NCBI GenBank assembly: GCA_024400305.1
Contig: JAKSMX010000005.1
Coordinates: 57,616 to 121,615 of the forward strand
DNA: 64,000 bases
Reading direction: 5' to 3'
DNA from: Bacteroidales bacterium
GTDB taxonomy: Bacteria; Bacteroidota; Bacteroidia; Bacteroidales; F082
Shown: piece after piece, positions 16,873-26,510 of the stretch
Numbering within the stretch: the stretch's first letter is position 1
Layout: every line of letters starts with the position of its first letter
Notes under the pieces: generated by a model
The model's database searches: none
What the model saw: only the letters and a program-made list of their open reading frames with translations
Told to the model about the DNA's origin: nothing
Translations under genes and position numbers: made by a program

Positions 16873-16926
16873 AGTGTGGAGAGTGAAGTTTGAAGTCGCC
16901 CGACTCCACTCTTAACTCTCAACACT
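16873..16926 (-). promoter_or_regulatory. Inverted repeat between rpsM and rpsK
   Basis: agtgtggagagt (16873-16884) and actctcaacact (16915-16926) pair at 11 of 12 positions. A second small stem agtcg/cgact (16894-16898, 16901-16905) is nested inside. It could be an intra-operon regulatory or processing hairpin. No T-run follows, so it is not a typical terminator. Confidence 0.5.
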
Positions 16927-16932
16927 CAACAC

Positions 16933-17310
16933 TTACTTAGTGGCCTTCTTTTTATTTGCAACGGTCTTCTTGCGGCCCTTGCGGGTACGTGCGTTGTTCT
17001 TTGTGCTCTGGCCACGGAGTGGCAGGCCTGAACGGTGGCGGATTCCTCTGTAGCAACCGATATCCATCAAACGTTTGATGTTGATCTGGATCTCGCTGCG
17101 GAGTTCACCTTCCGTCTTGTACTGTTCGGCGATGATGTTACGGATTGCGTTCTGCTCATCGTCTGTCCAGTCCTGGACTTTCTTCTCAAATTCAACATTG
17201 GCTTCCTTGAGGATAGCCTTTGCTGCTGAACGGCCGATACCGTAAATGTAGGTCAATGAAATCTGACCCTGCTTATTGTTCGGGATATCTACACCAGCAA
17301 TTCTAGCCAT
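16933..17310 (-). CDS. rpsM: 30S ribosomal protein S13
   Basis: The 125-residue protein begins [30 protein letters not shown] (helix-two-turns-helix) and has [31 protein letters not shown], the S13 signature, followed by a basic tail. S13 contacts the large subunit and P-site tRNA from the head of the 30S subunit. Preceded by rpmJ at 17 nt. Confidence 0.98.
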   Translation of the reverse strand: MARIAGVDIPNNKQGQISLTYIYGIGRSAAKAILKEANVEFEKKVQDWTDDEQNAIRNIIAEQYKTEGELRSEIQINIKRLMDIGCYRGIRHRSGLPLRGQSTKNNARTRKGRKKTVANKKKATK

Positions 17311-17327
17311 AATTTCCTTTTTTTTAA

Positions 17328-17444
17328 TTAACCCTGACGTTGATTTTCTTTCGGGTTCTTTTTGTTAATTACATACAATTTACCTTTGCGACGCACAATG
17401 ATGCAATCGGCTGATCTCTTCTTTATTGATGCTCTGACTTTCAT
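17328..17444 (-). CDS. rpmJ: 50S ribosomal protein L36 (zinc-free form)
   Basis: This gene is easily missed because it is only 38 codons. The product [19 protein letters not shown]... ends [11 protein letters not shown], a clear L36. The usual zinc ligands (three Cys and one His) are mostly replaced, with only C14 left, so this is the C-minus form that does not bind zinc. The position between infA and rpsM is the conserved one. ATG at 17444 gives the standard MKVRAS start. Confidence 0.96.
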   Translation of the reverse strand: MKVRASIKKRSADCIIVRRKGKLYVINKKNPKENQRQG

Positions 17445-17478
17445 TTTATCTTTTATTTAATTTTGTCTTCACATTTTT

Positions 17479-17697
17479 CTATTTATATCTGAAACTTATA
17501 CGTCCTTTTGTCAGATCGTAAGGTGACATTTCAACTTTCACTTTATCACCCGGGAGGATCTTGATATAGTGCATCCTCATTTTTCCGGAGATGTGCGCAA
17601 TGATCTGGATCCCGTTTTCAAGTTCCACTCTGAACATTGCGTTACCCAATGATTCAACGACTGTACCGTCCTGTTCTATTGATGACTGTTTTGGCAT
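17479..17697 (-). CDS. infA: Translation initiation factor IF-1
   Basis: The 72-residue product is one OB-fold domain: [29 protein letters not shown], then [38 protein letters not shown], the canonical IF-1. It binds the 30S A site during initiation. It lies 11 nt after map, the usual spc-operon order in Bacteroidetes. Confidence 0.98.
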   Translation of the reverse strand: MPKQSSIEQDGTVVESLGNAMFRVELENGIQIIAHISGKMRMHYIKILPGDKVKVEMSPYDLTKGRISFRYK

Positions 17698-17708
17698 ATA
17701 ATTTCTTT

Positions 17709-18485
17709 TTATTTGTTATTTTCCACTGCCTCTGCCCATTCAAAACTTGATAATATCTCGGCTTTGCCTTTGCGCACCGCGATATCGTGTTCGAAGTGAG
17801 CGGCGGGTTTTCTGTCACGCGTGGTGATTGTCCATCCGTCACGTTCTTGTACGATTTCCTTTTTGCCGAGGGTTATCATCGGTTCTATTGCGAGTACCAT
17901 GCCTTCGACCAGCTTGGGGCCTGTGCCGCGTCTTCCGTAGTTAGGCACCTGCGGGTCTTCGTGCATCTTGCGTCCGACGCCGTGTCCGACGAGTTCCCTG
18001 ACAACTCCGTAACCGAATGCTTGAGTATAGGTCTGTACCGCATACCCGATGTCTCCGACTCGGTTTCCGACCACCGCCGCCTCGATGCCTTTGTAGAGAG
18101 ACTCCTTCGTTCTCTGGAGAAGGAGGCGTGTCTCTTCCGCAACTTCACCGCAGCAGAATGTGTAGGCCGAATCACCGACGTAGCCATTGAGCACCGTGCC
18201 ACAGTCTATCGAAACGATGTCTCCGTCACGAAGCTCGTAGTTTCCGGGGATGCCGTGAACCACCTGCTCGTTGACCGAGATGCACAGGCTTCCGGGAAAT
18301 CCCTCGTAGCCCTTGAAGGCTGGCGTTGCACCATTGTCTCTGATGAACTCTTCTGCGAGTCTGTCGAGATCGATGGTTCGGACTCCCGGACGCACATGCT
18401 TCCCCACTTCGCCGAGGGTCTTGCCCACGAGCAAAGCGGCTTGTCTCAGCAATTCGATTTCGTTATCTGTTCTGAAATGAATCAT
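17709..18485 (-). CDS. map: Methionine aminopeptidase, type I
   Basis: The 258-residue enzyme removes the initiator Met from new proteins. The metal ligands are visible: D in [14 protein letters not shown] (two Asp, 11 residues apart), H in [15 protein letters not shown], and E in [11 protein letters not shown] and near the C-terminus. The substrate-pocket His is in [10 protein letters not shown]. No N-terminal extension or zinc finger is present, so it is type Ia. It lies between secY and infA, matching its coupling to protein synthesis. Confidence 0.97.
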   Translation of the reverse strand: MIHFRTDNEIELLRQAALLVGKTLGEVGKHVRPGVRTIDLDRLAEEFIRDNGATPAFKGYEGFPGSLCISVNEQVVHGIPGNYELRDGDIVSIDCGTVLNGYVGDSAYTFCCGEVAEETRLLLQRTKESLYKGIEAAVVGNRVGDIGYAVQTYTQAFGYGVVRELVGHGVGRKMHEDPQVPNYGRRGTGPKLVEGMVLAIEPMITLGKKEIVQERDGWTITTRDRKPAAHFEHDIAVRKGKAEILSSFEWAEAVENNK

Positions 18486-18499
18486 AGACCTTATGGAAA

Positions 18500-19906
18500 T
18501 TACATTCTACCCATACGTCCCTTGATACGACCTGACTTGGTAAGACCGTCATAATGGCGCATAAGGAGATGGCTTTCAATTTGTTGCAATGTGTCCAAAA
18601 CCACACCGACGAGAATCAGCAGTGAAGTGCCGCCATAGAACTGGCTGAACTGATGGTTGACACCGAGAGTGGAGACGATAGCAGGCATGATAGCGACCAC
18701 ACCGATGAAGAGTGCTCCGGGGAGTGTGATTCTTGACATGACAGTGTCGAAGTACTCCTGTGTCTTCTTGCCAGGCTTCACGCCCGGAATGAAACCGCCG
18801 TTCTTCTTGATGTCTTCCGCCATCTGTGCCGGGTTGATGGTCACAGCTGTGTAGAAGTATGTGAAAGCGACGATGAAGATGAAGAACACGAGGTTGTACC
18901 AGAAGCCGTTCATGTTTGTCATTGCCCTCCAGAATCCGCCGAGGTTTTCAGCCTGTGAGAATCCGATGATTGTGATTGGCACAAAGAGGATGGCCTGGGC
19001 GAAGATGATTGGCATGACACCTGCTGCATTGACTTTTAACGGGATATACTGGCGGACTCCGCCGTACTGCTTGTTGCCGACGACGCGCTTTGCATACTGT
19101 ACCGGTATCTTGCGTGTGCCTTGGACGAGCATTATTGTCATGATGATGACGAGTACGAGGAATACGATTTCCAGCAAGAAGAAGATCGGGCCGCCTGTGC
19201 CTTCAGTGAAGCGTGAGGCGATTTCAGCAAACAGCGCGAAAGGAAGACGAGCGATGATACCAATCATGATGATGAGTGATATGCCGTTGCCGATACCTTT
19301 GTCTGTAATGCGTTCGCCGAGCCACATGATGAACAATGTTCCTGCGATGAGGATAATCACTGATGATATCCAGAAGAACAATGTAGGGGCTGCGCCTGTG
19401 AATGGATAGATTGCTTCAGCTGGCATCTGGACGCGGAGGTTGGCGATGTAACCTGGAGCCTGGACTGCCACGATGAGCACCGTGAGGTAACGAGTGATTT
19501 GGTTGATCTTGCGACGGCCGCTCTCGCCTTCCTTCTGCAAACGCTGGAAGTAAGGGATTGCCATGCCGAGCAACTGGATGATAATGCTTGCGGTGATGTA
19601 CGGCATGATACCGAGGGCAAACACCGAAGCATTAGCAAACGCACCACCTGAGAACATATTCAACAAACCAAGGAGACCAGAGCTGCTTTGATTCTTCAAA
19701 GCGGACAGTGCGTTCGGGTCAACACCGGGGAGGACGACATACGATCCGAAACGGTAGATCAAGATGATCAACAGCGTGTAAAGGATGCGTTTGCGAAGCT
19801 CCTCGATCTTAAAGATATTTTGGATGTTTTCTCTGAGTCTCTTGTTCATCCACAGTAAACCTGCGACAACGACACAGACCAAAATAACGATTAATAACTC
19901 CTTCAT
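18500..19906 (-). CDS. secY: Protein translocase channel subunit SecY
   Basis: The 468-residue membrane protein has the ten transmembrane segments of SecY, the plug region after LRKRILYTLLIILIYRFGSYVVLPGVDP, and the C-terminal LDTLQQIESHLLMRHYDGL. From ATG 19906 the product has an additional hydrophobic stretch (residues 2-19, MKELLIVILVCVVVAGLLW). From the internal ATG at 19849 (MNKRLRENIQNIFKIEELR) it would match the usual SecY start. The upstream ATG lies 20 nt after rplO, the more natural spacing. Which start is used is unresolved. It translocates unfolded proteins with SecA, SecE and the SecDF at 43875. Confidence 0.96.
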   Translation of the reverse strand: MKELLIVILVCVVVAGLLWMNKRLRENIQNIFKIEELRKRILYTLLIILIYRFGSYVVLPGVDPNALSALKNQSSSGLLGLLNMFSGGAFANASVFALGIMPYITASIIIQLLGMAIPYFQRLQKEGESGRRKINQITRYLTVLIVAVQAPGYIANLRVQMPAEAIYPFTGAAPTLFFWISSVIILIAGTLFIMWLGERITDKGIGNGISLIIMIGIIARLPFALFAEIASRFTEGTGGPIFFLLEIVFLVLVIIMTIMLVQGTRKIPVQYAKRVVGNKQYGGVRQYIPLKVNAAGVMPIIFAQAILFVPITIIGFSQAENLGGFWRAMTNMNGFWYNLVFFIFIVAFTYFYTAVTINPAQMAEDIKKNGGFIPGVKPGKKTQEYFDTVMSRITLPGALFIGVVAIMPAIVSTLGVNHQFSQFYGGTSLLILVGVVLDTLQQIESHLLMRHYDGLTKSGRIKGRMGRM

Positions 19907-19926
19907 ATCTCTTTAGTTTAAGTTGA

Positions 19927-20370
19927 TTAGATTTTCTCAATAGTACCACCAGCCTTTGCGATGGCTTCCTCCGCGCTCTTCGAGAATGCGTGAGCCTTCA
20001 CTGTGACTGCTGTTGTCAATTCACCGTTTCCGAGAATTTTAACTAATTCATTTTTACCTGCGAGACCGCTCTTCATCAGTTCCTCAGGTGTGATTGTTGT
20101 TAATCCGTTGTTGGCCAAGTCCTGGATTGACTCAATGTTGACAGCGCGGTAGCTGACACGGTTGATGTTCTTGAATCCGAACTTAGGGACGAGACGCTGG
20201 AGAGGCATCTGGCCGCCCTCGAAACCAATCTTGTGTTTGTTTCCTGAGCGCTGGCCGGCACCCTTGTGACCGCGTGTTGATGTCCCGCCGTAGCCAGAAC
20301 CCTGTCCGCGACCGATTCTCTTGCGTTCCCTCACGGAACCTTTTGCCGGTTTAAGATTACTAAGATCCAT
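19927..20370 (-). CDS. rplO: 50S ribosomal protein L15
   Basis: The 147-residue protein has the glycine-rich, basic N-terminus of L15 (GSVRERKRIGRGQGSGYGGTSTRGHKG) and the C-terminal AHAFSKSAEEAIAKAGGTIEKI. L15 binds 23S rRNA and joins late in assembly. It precedes secY by 20 nt, as in most bacteria. Confidence 0.98.
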   Translation of the reverse strand: MDLSNLKPAKGSVRERKRIGRGQGSGYGGTSTRGHKGAGQRSGNKHKIGFEGGQMPLQRLVPKFGFKNINRVSYRAVNIESIQDLANNGLTTITPEELMKSGLAGKNELVKILGNGELTTAVTVKAHAFSKSAEEAIAKAGGTIEKI

Positions 20371-20398
20371 AATAGTTCAAAATTTCTTAGTTTAACAA

Positions 20399-20581
20399 TT
20401 AGATTTCTTCGATTTTGAGAAGATGCTCGATCTTCCTGACCATGCCAGCCATTGACGGATTTTCCATGTCAACCTCGACTGACTGGTGCATTCTTCTTAT
20501 TTTCAAGCACTTCAGAGTGTCTTTCTGATCCTGTGGTCTGCCGATGCCACTTCTAATCTGGGTGATTCTTACTTTTTTCAT
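20399..20581 (-). CDS. rpmD: 50S ribosomal protein L30
   Basis: The 60-residue product MKKVRITQIRSGIGRPQDQK...LKIRRMHQSVEV is L30. The start at 20581 is chosen by homology; an upstream in-frame ATG at 20617 would overlap rpsE and add residues that do not belong to the family. It lies 13 nt after rpsE. Confidence 0.96.
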   Translation of the reverse strand: MKKVRITQIRSGIGRPQDQKDTLKCLKIRRMHQSVEVDMENPSMAGMVRKIEHLLKIEEI

Positions 20582-20594
20582 AGTTACATTTAGA

Positions 20595-21113
20595 TTATCC
20601 GTTAAACACCACATCAATATCCACGCCTCTCATCTGTGCGACAGTGCGTGCATCGCGCATCTTTGACAACGCGTCGAATGTAGCCTTGACGACCGAGTGA
20701 GGGTTTGATGAACCTTTAGACTTTGCGAGAACGTTCTTCACGCCGACGCTTTCGAGGACGGCACGCATTGCGCCGCCTGCGATGACGCCGGTACCAGGTG
20801 TTGCCGGCTGGATGTAAACGTTAGCTCCACAGTACTTGCCATACTGTTCGTGAGGGAGCGTACCGTTGATGACCGGAACCTTGATGAGGTTCTTCTTTGC
20901 ATCTTCAGCGCCTTTCTGGATGGCGGCCTGTACTTCCTTGGCTTTGCCAAGACCGTAACCAACCACGCCATTCTCGTTGCCGACGACGACGATAGCTGCG
21001 AATGTGAAGGCACGACCGCCCTTGGTGACCTTTGTCACGCGGCTTACGTGAACCATACGTTCTTTAAGTTCGATTTCCGAGCTTTTCACTTTTTTTACGT
21101 TGACTTCTGCCAT
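20595..21113 (-). CDS. rpsE: 30S ribosomal protein S5
   Basis: The 172-residue protein has the S5 double-stranded RNA-binding signature ([32 protein letters not shown]) and the C-terminal loop [27 protein letters not shown]5 is part of the mRNA entry channel and affects decoding accuracy. The gene is 4 nt downstream of rplR. Confidence 0.98.
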   Translation of the reverse strand: MAEVNVKKVKSSEIELKERMVHVSRVTKVTKGGRAFTFAAIVVVGNENGVVGYGLGKAKEVQAAIQKGAEDAKKNLIKVPVINGTLPHEQYGKYCGANVYIQPATPGTGVIAGGAMRAVLESVGVKNVLAKSKGSSNPHSVVKATFDALSKMRDARTVAQMRGVDIDVVFNG

Positions 21114-21117
21114 AGCT

Positions 21118-21471
21118 TTAGAATTTTAATCCACCATTACGAGCGCCTTCTGCGAGAGACTTCACTCTACCATGATACAAATAACCGTTACGATCGAACA
21201 CCACTGTTTCAATGCCGGCTGCCTTTGCCTTCTCGGCGATGAGGTTGCCGACCTTGTTAGCCTTCTCGATCTTTGTAATCTTTTCTTCATCGATTCCGTT
21301 CTCGCGTGAGCTGGCCGCCAAAAGCGTCCTGCCCGCCTCATCGTCGATGAGCTGAACATAAATCGACTTATTGCTTCTAAAGACAGACATTCTCGGACGT
21401 GCCGCCGTGCCGCTGATGACCTTACGGATACGTCTCTTGATGTTTAATCTTCTTTCGATCTTCTTATTCAT
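21118..21471 (-). CDS. rplR: 50S ribosomal protein L18
   Basis: The 117-residue protein begins with a basic helix ([21 protein letters not shown]) followed by [20 protein letters not shown] and ends [26 protein letters not shown], typical of L18, which binds 5S rRNA with L5. It overlaps no neighbour and sits 25 nt after rplF. Confidence 0.98.
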   Translation of the reverse strand: MNKKIERRLNIKRRIRKVISGTAARPRMSVFRSNKSIYVQLIDDEAGRTLLAASSRENGIDEEKITKIEKANKVGNLIAEKAKAAGIETVVFDRNGYLYHGRVKSLAEGARNGGLKF

Positions 21472-21496
21472 CTTTCTTGCGTTTTAGAATTAAACA

Positions 21497-22057
21497 TTAT
21501 TTACCTGCTGCCTTGCCAGCCTTGCGGCGGATGACTTCACCCTCGAACTTGATACCCTTGCCCTTGTAAGGTTCAGGACGTCTGTATGAGCGGATCTTTG
21601 CCGCTACCTGACCGAGCAATTGCTTGTCGTACGAACGGAGCTTCAAAATCGGGTTCTTACCTCTTTCGTTGATGGTCTCGCAGGTGATTTCCTCCGAGAA
21701 TGCCATAACCATGTTGTGTGAGAAACCGAGACCGAGCTCAAGCTGTTTGCCGTTGGCCTTGGCTTCGGCCTTGTAACCGACGCCGACGAACTCCATGACG
21801 AGTTCAAAGCCTTCCGAGACACCCTTCACCATGTTGAAGAACAATGCGCGGTAGAGGCCGTGCTTTGCTGACGCCTTCTCGACGTTTGCCGGTTCAACGA
21901 TGATGTGGCCGTCTTCTATCTTAACGTTGACGTCGCCGCGGAAGTCCTGGCTGAGTGTGCCGAGCTTTCCCTTGACTGTGAGAACGTTTCCATTCAATGT
22001 AACCTCGACGCCTGCCGGGATTGCGATTGGTAATTTACCTATTCTTGATAATGCCAT
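21497..22057 (-). CDS. rplF: 50S ribosomal protein L6
   Basis: The 186-residue protein shows the two-fold repeated L6 structure and its signature PEPYKGKGIKFEGEVIRRKAGKAAGK near the C-terminus. L6 lies by the factor-binding site near the sarcin-ricin loop. A ggagga-like stretch 10 nt upstream of the ATG is unusual for this genome, where most starts lack a clear Shine-Dalgarno. Confidence 0.98.
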   Translation of the reverse strand: MALSRIGKLPIAIPAGVEVTLNGNVLTVKGKLGTLSQDFRGDVNVKIEDGHIIVEPANVEKASAKHGLYRALFFNMVKGVSEGFELVMEFVGVGYKAEAKANGKQLELGLGFSHNMVMAFSEEITCETINERGKNPILKLRSYDKQLLGQVAAKIRSYRRPEPYKGKGIKFEGEVIRRKAGKAAGK

Positions 22058-22075
22058 AGCTGTTTCCTCCTGTCT

Positions 22076-22474
22076 TTATGATACATAGCATAACACTTCG
22101 CCTCCGATATGGAGTTGACGAGCTTCCTTATCAGTCATGATGCCTCTTGAAGTTGAGATGATCGCGATGCCGAGACCGTTCATCACTCTTGGGAGGTTTT
22201 CCGCGTCAGCGTACTGACGGAGACCTGGGCGTGAAACGCGGTCGATTGTCACGATTGCTGACTGTTTTGTCACAGGGTGGTATTTAAGAGCGATCTTAAT
22301 TGTACCCTGAGGTCCTTCTTCCACGAATTTGTAGTTGAGGATATAGCCTTTTTCAAAGAGGATCTTTGTGATGGCTTTCTTTGTGTTTGAAGCCGGGACT
22401 TCCACGATTCTATGTTTAGCATTGACGGCATTACGAACGCGTGTCAAAAAATCTGCTATAGGGTCTGTAATCAT
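22076..22474 (-). CDS. rpsH: 30S ribosomal protein S8
   Basis: The 132-residue protein starts [16 protein letters not shown] and ends with the conserved [28 protein letters not shown]8 binds central-domain 16S rRNA and in enterobacteria represses the spc operon. No equivalent S8-binding hairpin was identified near rplE here. Confidence 0.98.
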   Translation of the reverse strand: MITDPIADFLTRVRNAVNAKHRIVEVPASNTKKAITKILFEKGYILNYKFVEEGPQGTIKIALKYHPVTKQSAIVTIDRVSRPGLRQYADAENLPRVMNGLGIAIISTSRGIMTDKEARQLHIGGEVLCYVS

Positions 22475-22499
22475 AGTTTTAATCCTTTCTTACTTAATA

Positions 22500-22769
22500 T
22501 TACCAACTTGCTTTCTTAACACCTGGGATCAAACCTTTGAGGGCCATTTCACGGAAGTTGATACGTGAGATGCCGAACTGACGCATATAACCTTTTGGAC
22601 GTCCTGTAAGTTGACAACGATTGTGCACACGGATCGGAGATGCGTTTCTCGGAAGTTTCTGGAGGCCGATGTAGTCGCCAGCTTCCTTGAGAGCAGCGCG
22701 TTTTTCAGCGTATTTCTCCACCATCGCCATTCTTTTGCGCTCACGCGCTTTCATTGATTCTTTTGCCAT
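22500..22769 (-). CDS. rpsN: 30S ribosomal protein S14 (zinc-free form)
   Basis: The 89-residue product has the S14 C-terminal signature [40 protein letters not shown]. It is the longer, C-minus type, with a single Cys and no CxxC pairs, so it should not bind zinc. It lies between rplE and rpsH. Confidence 0.98.
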   Translation of the reverse strand: MAKESMKARERKRMAMVEKYAEKRAALKEAGDYIGLQKLPRNASPIRVHNRCQLTGRPKGYMRQFGISRINFREMALKGLIPGVKKASW

Positions 22770-22775
22770 ATCTTA

Positions 22776-23333
22776 CTATTTTTTCTGGTTTTTAAATGGA
22801 AGACCAAACTGCTTCAACAAGGCCATTGCTTCCTTGTCGGTGTTCGCTGATGTGACGAAGGTGATATCCATGCCGTTGATCTTGTTGACCTTGTCCATGT
22901 CGATCTCCGGGAAGATGATCTGCTCGGTGATGCCGAAGCTGTAGTTGCCGCGGCCGTCGAAACCTTTGTCGTTGATACCTCTGAAGTCACGAACACGCGG
23001 GAGGGCGACAGCGACTAAGCGTTCGAGAAATTCGTACATTCTGTCACCGCGCAACGTCACGCGCACGCCGATCGGGTTGCCACGACGGAGTTTGAAGTTT
23101 GACACGTCGTGTCTTGAGATTGTCGGGACGGCTTTCTGTCCGGTGATAGCTGTCATTTCCTCTACACCATAGTCAATCAGTTTCTTGTCGGCGAGAGCTG
23201 CGCCGATGCCCTGATTGAGCGAAATTTTCAAAAGCCGTGGAACCTGCATCACAGTCTTGTACTGGAATTCCTTCATCAATGCAGGCACGATTTCGCTCTT
23301 ATACTGTTCTCTGAGTTTGGGTTGATAGTTCAT
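22776..23333 (-). CDS. rplE: 50S ribosomal protein L5
   Basis: The 185-residue protein contains the L5 signature around [18 protein letters not shown] and the C-terminal [29 protein letters not shown]. It binds 5S rRNA and contacts P-site tRNA. Its ATG shares one base with the rplX stop (TAATG), so the two are translationally coupled. Confidence 0.98.
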   Translation of the reverse strand: MNYQPKLREQYKSEIVPALMKEFQYKTVMQVPRLLKISLNQGIGAALADKKLIDYGVEEMTAITGQKAVPTISRHDVSNFKLRRGNPIGVRVTLRGDRMYEFLERLVAVALPRVRDFRGINDKGFDGRGNYSFGITEQIIFPEIDMDKVNKINGMDITFVTSANTDKEAMALLKQFGLPFKNQKK

Positions 23334-23653
23334 TACTTAATAACCTCCCCTGATTTTTTTGAATAACGGATTGATTTGCCATTTTCATCTTTTTTACGGC
23401 CGATGCGACCGGCTACGCCATTCTTGTCGCAGACCATGATATTGCTGACATGAATGGAAGCTTCCTTCTTGATGATACCGCCTTTAGGGTTCTCGGTGCT
23501 CGGCTTCGTGTGTTTTGACACGAGGTTGACGCCGTCAACGATGGCACGCTGCTTTTCAGGATTCACGCTGAGAACCGTGCCTCTCTTACCCTTCTGGGTT
23601 CCTGATATGATGACCACGCTGTCACCTTTCTTTAAGAACATTTTGCTACTCAT
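23333..23653 (-). CDS. rplX: 50S ribosomal protein L24
   Basis: The 106-residue protein has an N-terminal KOW motif ([38 protein letters not shown]) and the conserved [17 protein letters not shown]24 is an early assembly protein near the tunnel exit. Its stop overlaps the rplE start. Confidence 0.98.
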   Translation of the reverse strand: MSSKMFLKKGDSVVIISGTQKGKRGTVLSVNPEKQRAIVDGVNLVSKHTKPSTENPKGGIIKKEASIHVSNIMVCDKNGVAGRIGRKKDENGKSIRYSKKSGEVIK

Positions 23654-23670
23654 AACTTTTCCCTTTCATA

Positions 23671-24039
23671 TTAAAGTACCTCAGGAGCAAGAGATACGAT
23701 TTTCATGTACTGTTTCTCACGTAATTCTCTCGCAACCGGTCCGAAGATACGAGTTCCTACCATTTCGCCCTGTCCGTTGAGGAGGACGCATGCGTTGTCG
23801 TCGAAGCGGATGTATGATCCGTCGGCGCGGCGTGTCTCCTTCTTTGTGCGGACGACGACTGCTTTGAATACCGTGCCCTTCTTCGCGTTACCGCTTGGGA
23901 GAGCGTCCTTAACTGAAACCACGATGACGTCGCCGATACGGGCATAACGTTTTTTGGTTCCGCCTAATACTCTGATGCAGAGTACTTCCTTTGCACCGCT
24001 GTTGTCGGCTACTGCAAGTCTTGATTCTTGTTGTAACAT
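23671..24039 (-). CDS. rplN: 50S ribosomal protein L14
   Basis: The 122-residue protein begins [27 protein letters not shown] and ends [24 protein letters not shown], full-length L14, which bridges the two subunits. The ATG overlaps the rpsQ stop by one base (TAATG). Confidence 0.98.
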   Translation of the reverse strand: MLQQESRLAVADNSGAKEVLCIRVLGGTKKRYARIGDVIVVSVKDALPSGNAKKGTVFKAVVVRTKKETRRADGSYIRFDDNACVLLNGQGEMVGTRIFGPVARELREKQYMKIVSLAPEVL

Positions 24040-24296
24040 TACTTGGCCCTTTCTATTATTTCAACGAGTCTCCAACGTTTCTTGCTGCTGAGCGGACGGG
24101 TCTCCATGATGCGCACGGTGTCGCCGATGTTGCATTCATTGTTCTCGTCGTGAGCGAAGAAACGTGTTGATTTCTTAACGAATTTACCGTAAATCGGGTG
24201 TTTTGTGCGACGTTCAATCACAACGACGATCGTCTTGTCCATCTTATTGCTGGCAACAACACCAATTCTCTCTTTTCTAAGATTTCTTTCTTCCAT
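24039..24296 (-). CDS. rpsQ: 30S ribosomal protein S17
   Basis: The 85-residue OB-fold protein starts [38 protein letters not shown] and ends [20 protein letters not shown], matching S17, a primary 16S rRNA binder. It is located 21 nt after rpmC. Confidence 0.98.
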   Translation of the reverse strand: MEERNLRKERIGVVASNKMDKTIVVVIERRTKHPIYGKFVKKSTRFFAHDENNECNIGDTVRIMETRPLSSKKRWRLVEIIERAK

Positions 24297-24317
24297 GTTT
24301 ATTCCTTTCGTCGTTTG

Positions 24318-24524
24318 TTATTTAACGTTCTTTTCTGCATTCTGACGCTTTGTGAGCTCTGTCAGGATACGTGCGATCTGTTTGCGGGTTGCTCCGAGCT
24401 TATTCGGATTATCCAATGGGGAAACTGCATGTTGCATTTTCATCTTCACGTATTCGAGGCGCAGTGTCTCAACGCGTTCCATCAGATCAGCAGTACTTAA
24501 TTCATTGATCGATTCTTTCTTCAT
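24318..24524 (-). CDS. rpmC: 50S ribosomal protein L29
   Basis: The 68-residue, two-helix product (MKKESINELSTADLMERVETLR, then RKQIARILTELTKRQ) is L29, located at the tunnel exit. It lies 14 nt after rplP in the usual S10 operon order. Confidence 0.97.
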   Translation of the reverse strand: MKKESINELSTADLMERVETLRLEYVKMKMQHAVSPLDNPNKLGATRKQIARILTELTKRQNAEKNVK

Positions 24525-24538
24525 AGTGCCAACTGTTT

Positions 24539-24958
24539 TTATTCGACATAATCTCTTCTAACCACGAACTTTGTTGTTACAGGGAGCTTTTGAGCGGCTA
24601 AACGGAGAGCCTCTTTGGCAACTGCCAACGGCACGCCTTCAGCTTCGAAAAGCATGTGACCTGGGGTGACGCGAGCCACGAAGTACTCGACATCTCCTTT
24701 ACCTTTACCCATACGAACCTCGAGAGGCTTCTTGGTGATAGGTTTGTCAGGGAATATCCTGATCCAGATCTGTCCTTCACGTTTCATGTGACGTGTGACA
24801 GCTTGACGGGCAGCCTCAATCTGGCGGGCTGTAATCAGACATTCCTCCATCGTTTTAATTCCAAAAGAACCGAAGGCGAGTTCATGGCCGCGGAACGCGT
24901 TTCCTTTCATCTTGCCTTTCTGGGGCCTTCTGTATCTTGATCTTTTAGGTTGTAACAT
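24539..24958 (-). CDS. rplP: 50S ribosomal protein L16
   Basis: The 139-residue protein starts [24 protein letters not shown] and carries [32 protein letters not shown], the L16 signature. It contacts A-site tRNA. A 54-bp gap separates it from rpsC. Confidence 0.98.
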   Translation of the reverse strand: MLQPKRSRYRRPQKGKMKGNAFRGHELAFGSFGIKTMEECLITARQIEAARQAVTRHMKREGQIWIRIFPDKPITKKPLEVRMGKGKGDVEYFVARVTPGHMLFEAEGVPLAVAKEALRLAAQKLPVTTKFVVRRDYVE

Positions 24959-25012
24959 CGTTATTTGATTTTATATTACCTTATTTAATTTTGCAGACAT
25001 GCTCGCATGTCT

Positions 25013-25759
25013 TTACTTATTGTTGCTTGGACGTTTGTTGCGACGTGGTGCACCGCCGTTCGGCTTTCTGTCCTGGCCGCCCTGCTTTTTCTGATTAGCC
25101 GGCTGGCTTGACGTTGGCACTAATTCCGGACGACCGTAGATCTCGCCTTTGCAGATCCACACCTTGATACCGATACGACCGTATGAAGTATGTGCTTCAA
25201 CGAGTGAGTAGTCGATGTCGGCGCGGAGTGTGTGCAACGGGATACGACCTTCCTTGATTGATTCTGAACGTGCGATTTCCGCACCGCCGATACGGCCTGA
25301 CGCGATGACCTTGATGCCCTCGGCACCAATTCTCATTGTATCCTGAACGGCCTTCTTCATGGCGCGGCGGTATGCCACACGACCTTCAATCTGCTTCGCG
25401 ATTGAGCTTGCCACGATGAACGCGTCAAGTTCAGGGCGTTTGATTTCGCTGATGTTGATCTGGATGTCTTTGCCGATGAGCTTCTTCACTTCTTCTTTGA
25501 GTTTTTCAACTTCCGTGCCGCCCTTGCCGATGATAACACCCGGACGGGCTGTGAAGATTGTCACGGTAACGAGCTTTATCGAGCGTTCGATTCCGATTTT
25601 CGAGATGCCGGCCTTGCCACCGAGACGTGCGTTAAGATACTTGCGGATCTTATCGTCTTCACCGATGTTCTTGGCTGTATCCTTGCCACAGTACCAGTTT
25701 GAGTCCCAACCTTTGATGACTCCAAGTCTTAGACCTATTGGATGAGTTTTCTGTCCCAT
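25013..25759 (-). CDS. rpsC: 30S ribosomal protein S3
   Basis: The 248-residue protein contains a KH domain with the GKGG loop ([16 protein letters not shown]) and the C-terminal S3 domain ending [16 protein letters not shown]. An extra basic, Asn/Gln-rich tail of about 35 residues follows ([21 protein letters not shown]), as is common in Bacteroidetes. S3 is part of the mRNA entry helicase. Confidence 0.98.
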   Translation of the reverse strand: MGQKTHPIGLRLGVIKGWDSNWYCGKDTAKNIGEDDKIRKYLNARLGGKAGISKIGIERSIKLVTVTIFTARPGVIIGKGGTEVEKLKEEVKKLIGKDIQINISEIKRPELDAFIVASSIAKQIEGRVAYRRAMKKAVQDTMRIGAEGIKVIASGRIGGAEIARSESIKEGRIPLHTLRADIDYSLVEAHTSYGRIGIKVWICKGEIYGRPELVPTSSQPANQKKQGGQDRKPNGGAPRRNKRPSNNK

Positions 25760-25771
25760 TTTAATCTTTTT

Positions 25772-26203
25772 TTATTCTTCAACATTAGCTTCTGCGGCTT
25801 TCATATCTGCGATTCTGCTATCGACTATGATAGTCACGTGGTTAGAGCGTTTGCGGATGCGGTGAGCGCGGCCCTGCGGTGCAGGCTGGATACGTTTGAG
25901 CGTACGGCCCTCATCGACAAATATCTCTTTTACGTACAGGTTGGCGTCTTCAAGACGTTTACCTTCATTCTTGGCTTCCCAGTTGGCGATTGCCGAGCGG
26001 AGTAACTTGTACACCGGTTTGGCTGCCGCCTTTGGTGAGTATAATAAGGCATGAAGTGCAAGTTCCACTTTCATTCCTCTGATCATGTCAGCAACAAGGC
26101 GCATCTTGAACGGTGAAGTTGGAACGTCGCTGAGTCTTGCCATCGCGACCTGCTTCTTTGCTGCCTTTCTTGCTTCTGCTGCGTTATGTTTTCTTGCTCC
26201 CAT
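25772..26203 (-). CDS. rplV: 50S ribosomal protein L22
   Basis: The 143-residue protein includes the L22 core ([24 protein letters not shown], and [24 protein letters not shown], the loop reaching the peptide tunnel). The short acidic tail is [12 protein letters not shown]. It is 8 nt after rpsS. Confidence 0.98.
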   Translation of the reverse strand: MGARKHNAAEARKAAKKQVAMARLSDVPTSPFKMRLVADMIRGMKVELALHALLYSPKAAAKPVYKLLRSAIANWEAKNEGKRLEDANLYVKEIFVDEGRTLKRIQPAPQGRAHRIRKRSNHVTIIVDSRIADMKAAEANVEE

Positions 26204-26211
26204 CTTACTTA

Positions 26212-26487
26212 TTATTTAACATCTTTTCTATTTCCGGAGTGGCCTCTGAATGTACGTGTCGGGGCGAATTCGCCGAGCTTGTGACCGACCATGTTTTCTG
26301 TGACATAAACCGGGATGAATTTATTACCGTTGTGAACAGCTATTGTTTGTCCAACGAAATCAGGAGAAATCATTGAAGCTCTTGACCAAGTCTTGATCAC
26401 GGTCTTCTTTCCTGTTGCTACATTATCCAGAACTCTCTGTTCGAGTTTATAATGGATATATGGTCCTTTTTTAAGTGAACGACTCAT
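26212..26487 (-). CDS. rpsS: 30S ribosomal protein S19
   Basis: The 91-residue protein begins [19 protein letters not shown] and has [20 protein letters not shown] and [19 protein letters not shown], the complete S19 pattern. It lies in the head of the 30S subunit with S13. Confidence 0.98.
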   Translation of the reverse strand: MSRSLKKGPYIHYKLEQRVLDNVATGKKTVIKTWSRASMISPDFVGQTIAVHNGNKFIPVYVTENMVGHKLGEFAPTRTFRGHSGNRKDVK

Positions 26488-26510
26488 AATTTTCTTATTT
26501 TACTTGGTTA

